Origin: Bacillota bacterium
GTDB lineage: Bacteria; Bacillota; Clostridia; Peptostreptococcales; Anaerovoracaceae
Assembly (NCBI GenBank): GCA_017543805.1
Contig: JAFYFK010000038.1
Location: 1 to 6,995 of the forward strand
Reading direction: 5' to 3'
Length of the DNA: 6,995 bases
The notes under the pieces were generated by a model. That model was not told the DNA's origin. It was given only the letters and a program-made list of their open reading frames with translations, and ran no database searches. Below, piece after piece: positions 1 through 5,050 of the stretch (position 1 is the first letter of the stretch; every line of letters begins with the position of its first letter). The translations under genes and the position numbers were made by a program.

Positions 1-122
1 ATTTCAGAAATAGGGATATCATAAATGCGAGGGAGCTTGTTTTCCGCACGTTCCCGATCATTCATGAACAATTCATCGTACGCATTCTTCAGACCGAGAT
101 CGATGTTCTTTTGTCCGTTCAA
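1..122 (-). CDS. parB: ParB-family partition protein, N-terminal fragment (cut by window edge)
   Basis: This is the first 40 codons of a leftward gene whose remainder lies outside the window. ParB proteins bind parS sites, spread on DNA and stimulate the ParA ATPase during plasmid or chromosome partition. The visible residues include NIDLGLKNAYDELFMND and then LPRIYDIPISE. This is the N-terminal pattern I know from ParB proteins of Firmicute plasmids and integrative elements, where an I-x-I-P-I-S-E-I stretch leads into the ParB nuclease-like domain; that domain is not in view. The start is taken as TTG at 122-120, because an excellent Shine-Dalgarno (AGGAGG, 137-132) lies 9 bases upstream. 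A GTG six bases earlier would be only 3 bases from it. The start lies inside the reading frame of parA, so the two genes overlap and are probably one operon. Whether the rest of parB is intact cannot be seen. Confidence 0.78.
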   Translation of the reverse strand, partial: MNGQKNIDLGLKNAYDELFMNDRERAENKLPRIYDIPISE

Positions 123-900
123 GACCACTCACCTCCTTAGCAAGTTACCCATATGCATCAGCCACTTTTCCCTTGGCGTCATACTTAAAGATGCTTTCAC
201 CTTCCAGTGTTGCTTCTGCAGCTCTTACTGAATGAGGGATCTCTGTAGAAAACACATTAAGACCCGCGCCGACCTGGCGAAGTGAATTGATGATGTTCCT
301 GGCGTTATTGGTTCGACTGTCCACCATTGTAAGAAGTATCCCGTCGATATGAAGCGCCGGATTGATCTGTCTTTTGACCTTTGAAATCGACTGCATGAGA
401 AGACTTAGCCCCTTGGTCGATAAAAAGCTCGGCTAACACGGAATAATGACGGAATCCGCTGCTACAAGCGCGTTGATGTTCATCATGCCAAGAGACGGCA
501 TGCAATCGATAAGAATATAGTCATAGGATGGCTTTACTCTTTCGATGTAGTTCTTCAGGACATATTCCCTGTTCATGACATTGAAGAGGCTGACTTCCAA
601 AGCTGAAAGCTCTATATTTGAAGCTACCAGATCAACACCTTCCTCATGATGCAGTATACCCATAGAAGAAGGAAGCTCTTCATCCGATATGATCTGCTGC
701 ATGACGGAAGCAACAGTTGTCCGGATCTCATCCGGATTCTTGTATCCAAGACTAATAGTCAAACTTCCTTGCGGGTCTGCGTCTATGAGCAGGACCCGTT
801 TTCCTTCTCTGGAAAGACCAACACCAAGATTTAATGTAGTGGTCGTCTTGCCGACGCCGCCCTTCTGGTTTGTAATTGCAATAACATTGCAGTTATCCAT
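73..900 (-). pseudogene. parA: ParA-family partition ATPase interrupted by two in-frame stop codons
   Basis: ParA is a deviant Walker-type ATPase that moves ParB-bound DNA over the nucleoid. From ATG at 900-898 (Shine-Dalgarno GGAAAGGA just upstream) the frame shows the deviant Walker A KGGVGKT at residues 13-19, Walker A' LLIDADPQ at about 38-45 and Walker B DYILIDCMPS at about 127-135. TAG (435-433) stops it at codon 156. The same frame continues with PSFLSTKGL and a further 83 residues of normal ParA sequence to TAA (147-145, codon 252). It then continues again with LAKEV...KEHRSR to TGA at 75-73. Read through, the product would be 275 residues, about the normal family length. The first stop sits where relatives have Q in P-V-Q-P-S-F-L. 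The second fits a Q or E before L-x-K-E-V. No frameshift is involved. The translated part ending at 433 keeps the ATP site but lacks the C-terminal third. It may be a decaying gene, a sequencing artefact, or require suppression. Identity is certain; functional state is not. Confidence 0.85.
131..137 (-). promoter_or_regulatory. Strong Shine-Dalgarno of parB
   Basis: The leftward strand reads AGGAGGT here, 9 bases before the TTG start of parB. It decides the start codon of parB. It lies inside the distal part of the parA frame, just beyond the TAA codon at 147-145, so ribosomes ending there would stop close to the parB initiation site. Confidence 0.7.
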
Positions 901-942
901 TGGATTTTCCTTTCCAAAATACAATTAGAAATATGTTCTTTG

Positions 943-1244
943 GAGGGACTGTCCTTTCAGACAGCCCCTCATATACTTATCGCAGTATTCGCCCACGGCT
1001 CCCCTGCGTAGATCTCGGGAAATCATCAGACGCCCGGTTGCTTTCCGGGTCCATAGGAATCTAACCTCTGCCAGGGTCTCTGCCAGCCGCGTACGGAAGT
1101 ATCATTATCCCCTGCATCTGTCATGGCCGCTGCCGGTGGCAATCCGGCTTTCTCCGCCTAAACACTATCGCTCGCCTTTTGGGTCTTCGCGCGCCTGCGG
1201 AAACGGCTTAGGGGTTCCTCACCCCACGATACAGGGAATGTATC
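943..1244 (-). ncRNA. Candidate structured RNA or long structured leader upstream of parA
   Basis: No plausible gene lies between parA and the terminator at 1370-1404, yet this block is GC-rich and packed with hairpins, unlike the AT-rich spacer beyond 1245. In leftward order the stems are 1244-1239/1233-1228 (6 bp, 5-base loop), 1225-1221/1215-1211 (5 bp), 1148-1144/1136-1132 (5 bp), 1049-1045/1037-1033 (5 bp), 988-984/977-973 (5 bp) and 970-960/953-943 (11 bp). The last stem has an A-C mismatch on the rightward strand that becomes a G-U pair on the leftward strand, which points to leftward RNA. Only 40 bases separate it from parA, so it may be a cis-acting leader, a separate RNA or a replication element. 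I could not match it to a named RNA family, and no T-run follows its last stem. Exact ends are unknown. Confidence 0.45.
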
Positions 1245-1254
1245 TGATGAGTGT

Positions 1255-1274
1255 GTATTCGATTTTCAAGGTTC
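1255..1274 (-). promoter_or_regulatory. rrn boxA-like sequence at the head of the structured region
   Basis: The leftward strand reads GAACCTTGAAAATCGAATAC. This resembles the antitermination segment that I recall from Firmicute rRNA leaders and spacers (GTTCTTTGAAAACT-like). It lies 11 bases before the first hairpin of the structured region. If functional, it would let RNA polymerase pass through a long structured untranslated RNA. The match is by eye and the function is inferred. Only weak promoter-like hexamers occur upstream of it, for example GATACT near 1284-1289 on the leftward strand. Confidence 0.28.
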
Positions 1275-1365
1275 TTGTAGAAGTATCCCTTCCATGCACT
1301 ATTCCTGAATTTCTGTGCAAAAAAGAACCAAGAAAACGAAAATAGTTTCATCTCTTTTTAGACAT

Positions 1366-1404
1366 AAAAAAACGCCCACGGAACGCATAGTTCTGTGAGC
1401 GTTT
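1366..1404 (-). terminator. Rho-independent terminator, leftward, with no gene feeding it
   Basis: Arms 1370-1384 and 1390-1404 form a 15-position stem with two imperfect pairs around a 5-base loop. On the leftward strand the stem runs into seven T residues (complement of 1366-1372). On the rightward strand the following sequence is only moderately T-rich. It may act both ways, but the T-run points to ending RNA that arrives from the iteron-like region at 1405-1740. Confidence 0.7.
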
Positions 1405-1423
1405 GATTTATTATCATACTCAG

Positions 1424-1445
1424 CGATTTATCACCTGATAAACCG
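1424..1445. repeat. 22-bp near-perfect palindrome, possible operator
   Basis: TTTATCA (1427-1433) and TGATAAA (1436-1442) are perfect inverted arms around CC. Two further pairs (1424-1425 with 1444-1445) lie outside one mismatch, and that mismatch becomes a G-U pair on the leftward strand. The two-base centre is too tight for a good RNA hairpin, so a binding site for a dimeric regulator or replication protein is more likely. It is 20 bases from the orphan terminator and 14 bases from the first TGTCGTA repeat. Confidence 0.5.
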
Positions 1446-1458
1446 CCATACTACAATT

Positions 1459-1491
1459 TGTCGTAAAATCTACTGTCGTAAAACTGTCGTA
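1459..1491 (+). repeat. Iteron-like array A: three TGTCGTA direct repeats
   Basis: TGTCGTA occurs at 1459-1465, 1474-1480 and 1485-1491, all in one orientation; the first two extend to TGTCGTAAA. The steps are 15 and 11 bases. Short co-directional repeats of this sort are typical binding sites for plasmid initiators or partition proteins. The complementary reading, TTTACGACA, faces parA. Confidence 0.6.
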
Positions 1492-1510
1492 TTGACTCCG
1501 GAACAAAGCA

Positions 1511-1557
1511 TGAATCAGCTATTATTTCCAGTAATCGTAAGCCTTTTCCCTGATTCA
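1511..1557. repeat. Inverted repeat with 8-bp arms around a 31-base centre
   Basis: TGAATCAG (1511-1518) is perfectly mirrored by CTGATTCA (1550-1557). A smaller hairpin, ATTA/TAAT, lies between them (1521-1524/1532-1535). The repeat lies between the two TGTCGTA groups. It could be a paired protein-binding site or part of an RNA fold; eight base pairs alone are weak evidence. Confidence 0.35.
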
Positions 1558-1694
1558 CACATTAAAGAGGAAACCGGTCTCGCCTAGTTTTATGCACCTT
1601 CCACGAAAGGGGATAAGAGGTGATAAAAGCTGAAATATCTTGCTTTTGAGGTCACCTGAATGACAACAAAAGGCGACGTTTGATGCCCTTCTAG

Positions 1695-1721
1695 TGTCGT
1701 AAATTCATCGTATGTCGTAAA
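1695..1721 (+). repeat. Iteron-like array B: two TGTCGTAAA direct repeats
   Basis: TGTCGTAAA occurs at 1695-1703 and 1713-1721, 18 bases apart, with a degenerate ATCGTA at 1707-1712 between them. Orientation and core match array A about 200 bases to the left, so both probably bind the same protein. Confidence 0.58.
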
Positions 1722-1812
1722 CCCACATTATCATTTATAATCAATCATGAATGTCTTAATTCTTAATCGAAGCAGGATGACAATAGCTTAGTTAAAGGGC
1801 AAAAGCGAAATC

Positions 1813-1841
1813 TTTTTTTTTACCATAAACAGGCGTATAAT
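1813..1841 (+). promoter_or_regulatory. Probable promoter of the mscS operon
   Basis: A perfect -10 box TATAAT lies at 1836-1841. The -35 position, 17 bases upstream, is only a T-tract (1813-1821 is all T), so the promoter relies on the -10 box and perhaps on an AT-rich upstream element. Transcription would begin near 1848, leaving a leader of about 45 bases before the ATG at 1894. Confidence 0.5.
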
Positions 1842-1893
1842 CTTAATAGAGTTATTGTTGATTTTATTAAAAATATCGGAACGGAGAGTCAAA

Positions 1894-2880
1894 ATGGCTG
1901 ACGAAAATGTAAAGACTGCAGAAACCGCTGAAAAGGCCGGCATGGACGGAACTGTCAAAAAGGTGATCCGCTATGCTGTTGCGCTGGTCCTTTTCCTGAT
2001 CGTGACAAATCCCTCGATACTGTTCTTCCTGCCGGAAGGCGCGCGGGAGAATCTGCGAAACACATGGAGCCAGATCTTCGGCAACGTCGACAGCATCAAA
2101 GACGCAGTAAGGATCGACTTTGTCGCGATTTTCAAGATAATCGCGATAGTGCTGATGCTGCTCCTGCTCGTCAATATCATCCGGCTGATACTCGGCAGGA
2201 TCAAACCCAAAACCGGCAAGGGCCAGAGCATCAGAACGATGGTCTATTCATTCAGCACTTACGGAGTGGTCCTGCTCGGCATAATAATGGTGCTCAGCGC
2301 TCTGGGCGTAAACATGAGCACGATATTCGCATCCATAGGCATCGTTGCTCTGATAATCGGTTTCGCGGCGGAGAGCCTCATCGCAGACCTCATAACCGGA
2401 ATCTTTCTGGTGTTTGAAGACGAGTTCAATGTGGGTGACATCGTTGAGATCAACGGTTTCCGCGGCACTGTCACGAGCATAGGAATGCGCGTGACCTGCA
2501 TCACCGACATGGGCGGCAACACCAAGGTCATCAACAATTCCGGCATCAAGGACGTGCTCAACCGTTCCAAGGCCGCTTCCAAGGCAGTCTGTGACGCTCC
2601 GATCGCCTACGGCGAGAACCTTCAGAACGCCGAGAAGGTGCTGAACGCGATACTCGATAAGATCCCGGAAAAGTATCCCGACAAGTTCCAAAAGCGTCCC
2701 GAATACATCGGCGTACAGGCCCTCGACAGCAGTTCGGTCAATCTGCGCGTCGTGGCCGAAGTTGCGGAAAAAGACGTATTCTCGGCGGCCCGCGTACTCA
2801 ACCGCGAGATCAAGATAGGCTTCGACGCCGCAGGCGTAGAGATACCGTTCCAGCAGGTAGTGGTGCACCAGGCTAAGTGA
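1894..2880 (+). CDS. mscS: MscS-family mechanosensitive ion channel
   Basis: MscS channels open under membrane tension and release solutes during osmotic downshock. The 328-residue product has three predicted membrane segments, at about residues 22-46, 75-100 and 121-174. The last includes the pore helix, followed by the family signature GFAAESLIADLITGIFLVFEDEF (around 156-178) and the beta-domain start VGDIVEINGFRGTV (180-193). A cytoplasmic alpha/beta part follows to the end. Length and order match single-domain MscS of Firmicutes, not the long MscK-type forms. ATG at 1894 is chosen over an in-frame ATG at 1855 because GGAGAG lies 7 bases before it, and because the earlier start would overlap the region where transcription should begin. 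The gene faces away from parA and is followed with a one-base overlap by a membrane-anchored protein gene. That overlap suggests coordinated synthesis and perhaps a shared envelope-stress role. The name is for the family; which paralogue this is cannot be told. Confidence 0.92.
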   Translation: MADENVKTAETAEKAGMDGTVKKVIRYAVALVLFLIVTNPSILFFLPEGARENLRNTWSQIFGNVDSIKDAVRIDFVAIFKIIAIVLMLLLLVNIIRLILGRIKPKTGKGQSIRTMVYSFSTYGVVLLGIIMVLSALGVNMSTIFASIGIVALIIGFAAESLIADLITGIFLVFEDEFNVGDIVEINGFRGTVTSIGMRVTCITDMGGNTKVINNSGIKDVLNRSKAASKAVCDAPIAYGENLQNAEKVLNAILDKIPEKYPDKFQKRPEYIGVQALDSSSVNLRVVAEVAEKDVFSAARVLNREIKIGFDAAGVEIPFQQVVVHQAK

Positions 2881-4031
2881 TGAAAGACAGGGAATTCGGT
2901 TACAATGCCGCGAAGGAGTTCAACGAGCTCCCCGGCAGCGAATTTCATATGAGCGAAGACGCGTCGAAGGCGCGGAAGATCTTTACCCGCAAGGCTGCTG
3001 CGCGCGTCGCTGCGGCCATGCTTACCGCCGTCGTTGTGGCCGATTCTTTTGGCATGGACATTCTTGGCGGCGAAGAAAAAGTGCAGCCGGTTCCCGCAGA
3101 ACCTGCGCCGGTTACCGAAATCGTTTCGGAACAACCTGCGCCTGCGGAACCAGCAGAAGTGGCCGAACCTGCCGAACCGGAAGTTGACCCGAACGCTCCG
3201 GTCCTCTACGAGCTTGTTCCGGAGTATATGAACTTCCTCGCAAATCTCTATCAGGCGTGTAAGTCCGAGGACGAGAGCAGCGTCGGAATCCTGCTGCAGG
3301 AGGTCCCCGAGGGATTCCCGGAAATGACGGTCTACTATGACGGCGAGCACGCGCAGGACCGCATGGTCGAAGGTGTCCCGAGCCTGAGGTACAGTCTTTC
3401 CAGCTATTCACAGGACGGGTCTGTCCCTTATGTAACGGTCTTCAGCCGGGCAGGCTTCTATTTCAATGGAAAGGTTGAGGAGGGCTGCCGCGTCGTTCTG
3501 GGCAACTATCAGGGTACCGTTTCCTACTGGCAGGATGTTCCCAACATCAGTAGTTATACAGGATTTGCTTCATTGCGGGACATAGAGGGACTTAAAGGCA
3601 TGGATACCTTCCATGCAACAGGTTTTGCGACTTTGATTCAATATGAAAAAGCAAAATACTATGAAGACAGGTTGATCGCAGACAGCCGCGGCACATATGT
3701 GATCAATGACGGCCGCGGATTCTTTGAGGACGGCGACTTGACGGTCACATGGACGGAATTGAGCTACAACGAAAACGGGAGCGTCTCAAGGAACGAAAAC
3801 GGAAGCGTTTCGACGCAGGTCTCAGGCGGCTACATTCAGGACAAAGGCAAGTTTACGGTCGAGGAATACACGGGAGGCAATCCGCGGAACATTCGGGTAA
3901 ATGGCAGCAAAAATTATCAGGTCATAGACGAAGAGGATTATCCGGATCCCTATTATCATTCGACCTATCAGGAATTATACTACCTGACCGATATCTATGA
4001 GGAGCTCTACGATGAGTGGTCGAGGCATTAA
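2880..4031 (+). CDS. Membrane-anchored extracytoplasmic protein of unknown function
   Basis: The 383-residue product is not recognised as a named family. It has a cytoplasmic tail of about 38 residues ending in a basic stretch (KARKIFTRKAAAR) and one predicted membrane segment at about 40-58. A linker rich in Pro, Ala and Glu (about 69-107, with AEPAEP-type repeats) follows, then an exported domain of about 275 residues rich in Tyr, Gly and acidic residues, with no Cys pair or catalytic motif that I can identify. Short Y-x-x-G and N-G-x-x-x-x-G pieces faintly recall MORN-like repeats, but not convincingly. Residues 297-311 contain the heptad NENGSVS twice. ATG at 2880 shares its first base with the last base of the mscS stop; a GTG at 2877 is the alternative. 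Only a weak ribosome site (AGG, 2870-2872) is present, so translational coupling to mscS is likely. The role is unknown; a cell-surface sensor or wall-associated protein is one guess. Confidence 0.8.
   Translation: MKDREFGYNAAKEFNELPGSEFHMSEDASKARKIFTRKAAARVAAAMLTAVVVADSFGMDILGGEEKVQPVPAEPAPVTEIVSEQPAPAEPAEVAEPAEPEVDPNAPVLYELVPEYMNFLANLYQACKSEDESSVGILLQEVPEGFPEMTVYYDGEHAQDRMVEGVPSLRYSLSSYSQDGSVPYVTVFSRAGFYFNGKVEEGCRVVLGNYQGTVSYWQDVPNISSYTGFASLRDIEGLKGMDTFHATGFATLIQYEKAKYYEDRLIADSRGTYVINDGRGFFEDGDLTVTWTELSYNENGSVSRNENGSVSTQVSGGYIQDKGKFTVEEYTGGNPRNIRVNGSKNYQVIDEEDYPDPYYHSTYQELYYLTDIYEELYDEWSRH
3768..3815 (+). repeat. Tandem duplication of an eight-codon unit within the surface protein gene
   Basis: Two 24-base units (3768-3791 and 3792-3815) encode NENGSVSR and NENGSVST. 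Within the seven identical codons the copies differ at three bases, all silent third positions. This indicates an in-frame duplication old enough to have diverged, but with the amino acids retained. Confidence 0.75.
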
Positions 4032-4060
4032 GGCGCTGCTGATCCTGTACGGTCTATAGT

Positions 4061-4107
4061 AAAAAAAACAACGAGCCGCGAAAAGCATTTTAGGCCTTTC
4101 GCGGCTC
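4061..4107. terminator. Bidirectional rho-independent terminator between convergent genes
   Basis: A perfect 11-bp stem (GAGCCGCGAAA 4073-4083 with TTTCGCGGCTC 4097-4107) encloses a 13-base loop. To the left lies an eight-base A-run (4061-4068) that gives a T-run for leftward transcripts. To the right follows TATTTAATT for rightward transcripts. It ends both the mscS operon and nadK. Confidence 0.85.
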
Positions 4108-4161
4108 TATTTAATTGTTCAATATCTTGCCTGGAACGAGGTGCCTTGCTGCCTCTGTTTT

Positions 4162-4968
4162 CTACAGGAACTTGCTCGTCACCTTGGCCCAGAAGTCGAA
4201 GCCTTCGGAGCGGACGATGGAGACCTCTTCCTTTGCGAGGTTTACGCGGATCTCCGAGACGTTTTCGTAGGTGAACTCAAATCCGTCGAGTGCCAGGATG
4301 GCGGTCTTTTCGAAGGCAGCATCCGGATTGACCCAGACGTCGAGGTCGGGCGGCAGAAGCAGGCTGGATGTGAAGGACCGGAACGCGACGGCGTTCATCG
4401 GGGCGATGGGTGAGACCTGCAGCAGGTTGAGCCGCGGGTCGACTATTGCGCCGCCGAGCGAATAATTGTAGGCTGTGCTTCCGACCGGCGTTGAAACTAC
4501 AAGGCCGTCACCGGAAAACCTCTCTATAAAAGTGCCTCCGATGCTAACGCTGAAATGGCTGAGGCGGGAGATGTTGTTTCGGATGGTTACGTCATTGATT
4601 GCCTTGTGTACCCCTGCTGTTTTTCCGTCGACAAACACCGTGGCCTGTATAAGCCTGTGGCGCTGGACGTCGAAGCGCTTTTCCGCCAGGATGTCCGCAA
4701 GGGCGTCGAGCCCGTCGGTCTCAAACTCCTGGAAAAAACCGACGTGTCCGGTGTTTACGCCGACGATCGGTACCGAGGGATAGCCGAGGTCCGGCAGCAG
4801 CCGAAGGAGCGTTCCGTCGCCGCCTACGCAGATAATAAAGTCTACATCAGGGTCAAACTGCGGAACTATCTTGAAACCTTTTGCGGAAAGGTCCGCCGCG
4901 ATCTTTGATACAGTCTCGGCTGTAATGTAAGTGTTGTTGTGATATATAAAGATTCGTTTGTGATCCAT
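4162..4968 (-). CDS. nadK: NAD kinase
   Basis: This enzyme phosphorylates NAD to NADP using ATP or polyphosphate in the cytosol and is the only usual source of NADP in bacteria. The 268-residue product shows GGDGT at 49-53 and NTGHVGF at 72-78. It has ND at 125-126, where many relatives have NE. The glycine-rich block GDGLVVSTPVGSTAYN is at 153-168, followed by SLGG and a later LDG near 227-229. Length is normal for Firmicute NAD kinases (also called PpnK). The start ATG at 4968-4966 keeps the usual N-terminal beta strand (RIFIYHN). A GAGAGG sits about 12 bases upstream, a rather long spacing. It stops with TAG (4164-4162), so TAG is a real stop in this genome. The gene is convergent with the mscS operon and divergent from murI. 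The Asp in place of Glu is conservative and does not suggest loss of function. Confidence 0.95.
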   Translation of the reverse strand: MDHKRIFIYHNNTYITAETVSKIAADLSAKGFKIVPQFDPDVDFIICVGGDGTLLRLLPDLGYPSVPIVGVNTGHVGFFQEFETDGLDALADILAEKRFDVQRHRLIQATVFVDGKTAGVHKAINDVTIRNNISRLSHFSVSIGGTFIERFSGDGLVVSTPVGSTAYNYSLGGAIVDPRLNLLQVSPIAPMNAVAFRSFTSSLLLPPDLDVWVNPDAAFEKTAILALDGFEFTYENVSEIRVNLAKEEVSIVRSEGFDFWAKVTSKFL

Positions 4969-4987
4969 GTCTGAAGAGCCTCTCTAT

Positions 4988-5017
4988 TTGCATTTTACCA
5001 TAATTCTGGAGTATACT
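4988..5017 (+). promoter_or_regulatory. Probable murI promoter, overlapping the nadK promoter
   Basis: TTGCAT (4988-4993) and TATACT (5012-5017) are separated by 18 bases, a fair sigma-A-type promoter about 33 bases before the murI start. Its -35 box overlaps the -10 box predicted for nadK, so the two polymerases should compete for the same DNA. Confidence 0.5.
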
Positions 5018-5021
5018 GAAA
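4992..5021 (-). promoter_or_regulatory. Probable nadK promoter with extended -10
   Basis: On the leftward strand, TGGTAAAAT gives an extended -10 (TAAAAT, complement of 4992-4997). TTTCAG (complement of 5016-5021) lies 18 bases upstream as a weak -35. The predicted transcript would have a leader of about 17 bases. Confidence 0.5.
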
Positions 5022-5050
5022 CATACTTTTAGGAAAGAGAGGGAACGGAA

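Larger units (their letters stand above)
1405..1812. other. Gene-free AT-rich region with origin-like repeats
   Basis: No credible open reading frame was found here on either strand. The region holds a palindrome (1424-1445), five TGTCGTA direct repeats, an inverted repeat with a 31-base loop (1511-1518/1550-1557) and a small hairpin (1625-1630/1642-1647). The 10-mer AGGTGATAAA occurs at 1618-1627, and inverted at 1427-1436. Together with the neighbouring parA and parB this resembles a plasmid replication origin or partition centromere. No Rep gene is in the window and no consensus DnaA box (TTATCCACA) was seen, so the role is inferred. Confidence 0.4.

Noticed and set aside
433..435. Genome-wide reading of TAG as an amino acid
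   Set aside because: nadK (stop at 4164-4162) and murI (stop at 5858-5860) end at TAG at their normal family lengths, so TAG is a stop for the chromosome.
385..445. Frameshift or programmed frameshift in parA
   Set aside because: Counting codons from ATG 900 shows that the sequence before and after the TAG at 435-433 is in one frame; only a stop codon interrupts it.
930..1245. Known RNA classes: cobalamin riboswitch, RNase P, tmRNA, group II intron domain V
   Set aside because: The conserved core sequences that I know for these classes were not found.
1136..1345. Rightward 69-codon frame inside the structured region
   Set aside because: It has no good ribosome site, odd composition, and overlaps hairpins that favour leftward RNA.
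1459..1721. CRISPR array
   Set aside because: The repeats are only 7-9 bases, with irregular short spacing and no cas genes.
1405..1850. Chromosomal oriC with DnaA boxes
   Set aside because: No TTATCCACA-type cluster is present, and neither dnaA nor dnaN is nearby; the repeats have a different core.
2248..3350. Long leftward open frames (2248-2868 and 2622-3350) opposite mscS and the surface protein gene
   Set aside because: They are antisense shadows of GC-rich genes; their translations are Arg/His/Cys-rich and show no family features.
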